A stretch of 39,172 nt of DNA from the IMG/VR virus record IMGVR_UViG_3300024980_000004, positions 1-39,172 of that record, one strand, 5' to 3'. The notes below the pieces were generated by a model, which worked only from the letters and a program-made list of their open reading frames with translations, was not told where the DNA came from and ran no database searches. The position numbers and the translations under genes are program-made. Of this stretch, positions 39,028 to 39,172 are shown in pieces (position 1 is the stretch's first letter; every line of letters begins with the position of its first letter). The stretch is from a virus.

Positions 39028-39150
39028 CCCATTTTTTCTATTGCACTATCTGCAACTATATTTCATTTTTAATTTGTAAAAATCGAAATTCATCCCTAAA
39101 AAAATCAATTTATCTCGTTTAATCCCGTTTAAATATCTCACCTCTGTTCA
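39028..39150. other. Right prophage terminus with transposase-binding sites
   Basis: Read inward from 39150 on the minus strand, the end is TGAACAG, with GAGATATTT at 39139-39131 and GAGATAAAT at 39116-39108. Offsets are identical to those at the left end (7 and 14 bases). The stretch 39028-39107 is AT-rich with no gene. This end abuts the gpG gene, unlike Mu, whose left end abuts the repressor. Confidence 0.85.
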
Positions 39151-39172
39151 GCGTATGTTTTGAACCGTATGA

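Larger units (their letters stand above)
97..39150. mobile_element. Mu-like transposable prophage, complete
   Basis: The element carries MuA-like DDE transposase, MuB-like ATPase, Gam, GemA, Mor, Mu-type protease/scaffold, gpF, gpG, DUF935 portal and DUF3486/gp28-type terminase genes, which together define a transposable phage. Both ends begin TGAA, and GAGATA-type 9-mers sit at identical offsets from each end in mirror orientation, which fixes the boundaries. Every expected module is present without frameshifts, so the prophage may be functional. The late genes are split to either side of the early region, unlike Mu. No target-site duplication is visible: the left flank ends CTAGA and the right flank starts GCGTA. 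Confidence 0.93.

Overview
The window holds an essentially complete Mu-like (transposable, Saltoviridae-type) prophage, about 39.05 kb, from position 97 to 39150. Roughly 96 bases of host-like DNA lie on its left and 22 on its right. The two termini can be read from the sequence. Each starts TGAA, with a GAGATA-type 9-mer 7 bases further in and a second one 14 bases beyond that, and the two ends are mirror images. There is no integrase. The host is probably a gammaproteobacterium. Copies of a REP-like palindrome (GGATGGGTAGAGC ... ACCCATC) familiar from gammaproteobacterial genomes, including methanotrophs, hint at the host, but this is weak evidence. The tail looks non-contractile (one tube protein, a 983-residue tape measure, no sheath and no Mu-type baseplate genes), so the phage is probably siphovirus-like, as in the B3/D3112 group.

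The switch lies at 27834-27926. A rightward repressor gene faces a leftward early operon across a near-consensus promoter (TTGACA, 17 bases, TATATT) whose spacer contains a 14-base palindrome. The early operon runs leftward from 27833 to 18167. It encodes a Ner-like protein, a Rha-type regulator, small regulators, a DUF3102 protein, the MuA-like DDE transposase, the MuB-like ATPase, several small proteins, Gam, an AlpA/MerR-type protein, GemA and finally a Mor-family activator. Many of these genes overlap by ATGA or TAATG, and several small ones (35-59 codons) are annotated here from the sequence.

The late genes are split to either side of the early region, unlike Mu. Leftward after Mor come an unknown gene and a lipoprotein cargo gene. 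Then follow the protease with a nested scaffold, a decoration protein, the major capsid protein, a repeat-containing small protein, an SGNH-like hydrolase, head completion, tail terminator, tube, chaperone, tape measure and tail-tip genes to the left end. On the other side, divergent from one promoter region at 30949-31020, are a leftward lysis operon (unknown protein, lysozyme, two small proteins) and a rightward operon. The rightward operon encodes a spanin-like protein, holin, DksA-like protein, DUF2730, small and large terminase, portal, an adenine methyltransferase, a gpF-like protein fused to a zincin domain, a small acidic protein and gpG, and it reaches the right end.

The most interesting observation is a candidate late-promoter code. 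The 14-base palindrome TTAAAG-SS-CTTTAA is followed after exactly 23 bases by a NAHACT -10 element. It occurs before the protease operon, before the tail operon, and once as a shared palindrome with a proper -10 element on each side for the two divergent operons. This would let one activator, most simply the Mor-family protein, switch on the physically split late modules together. Two of these promoters would give leaderless mRNAs.
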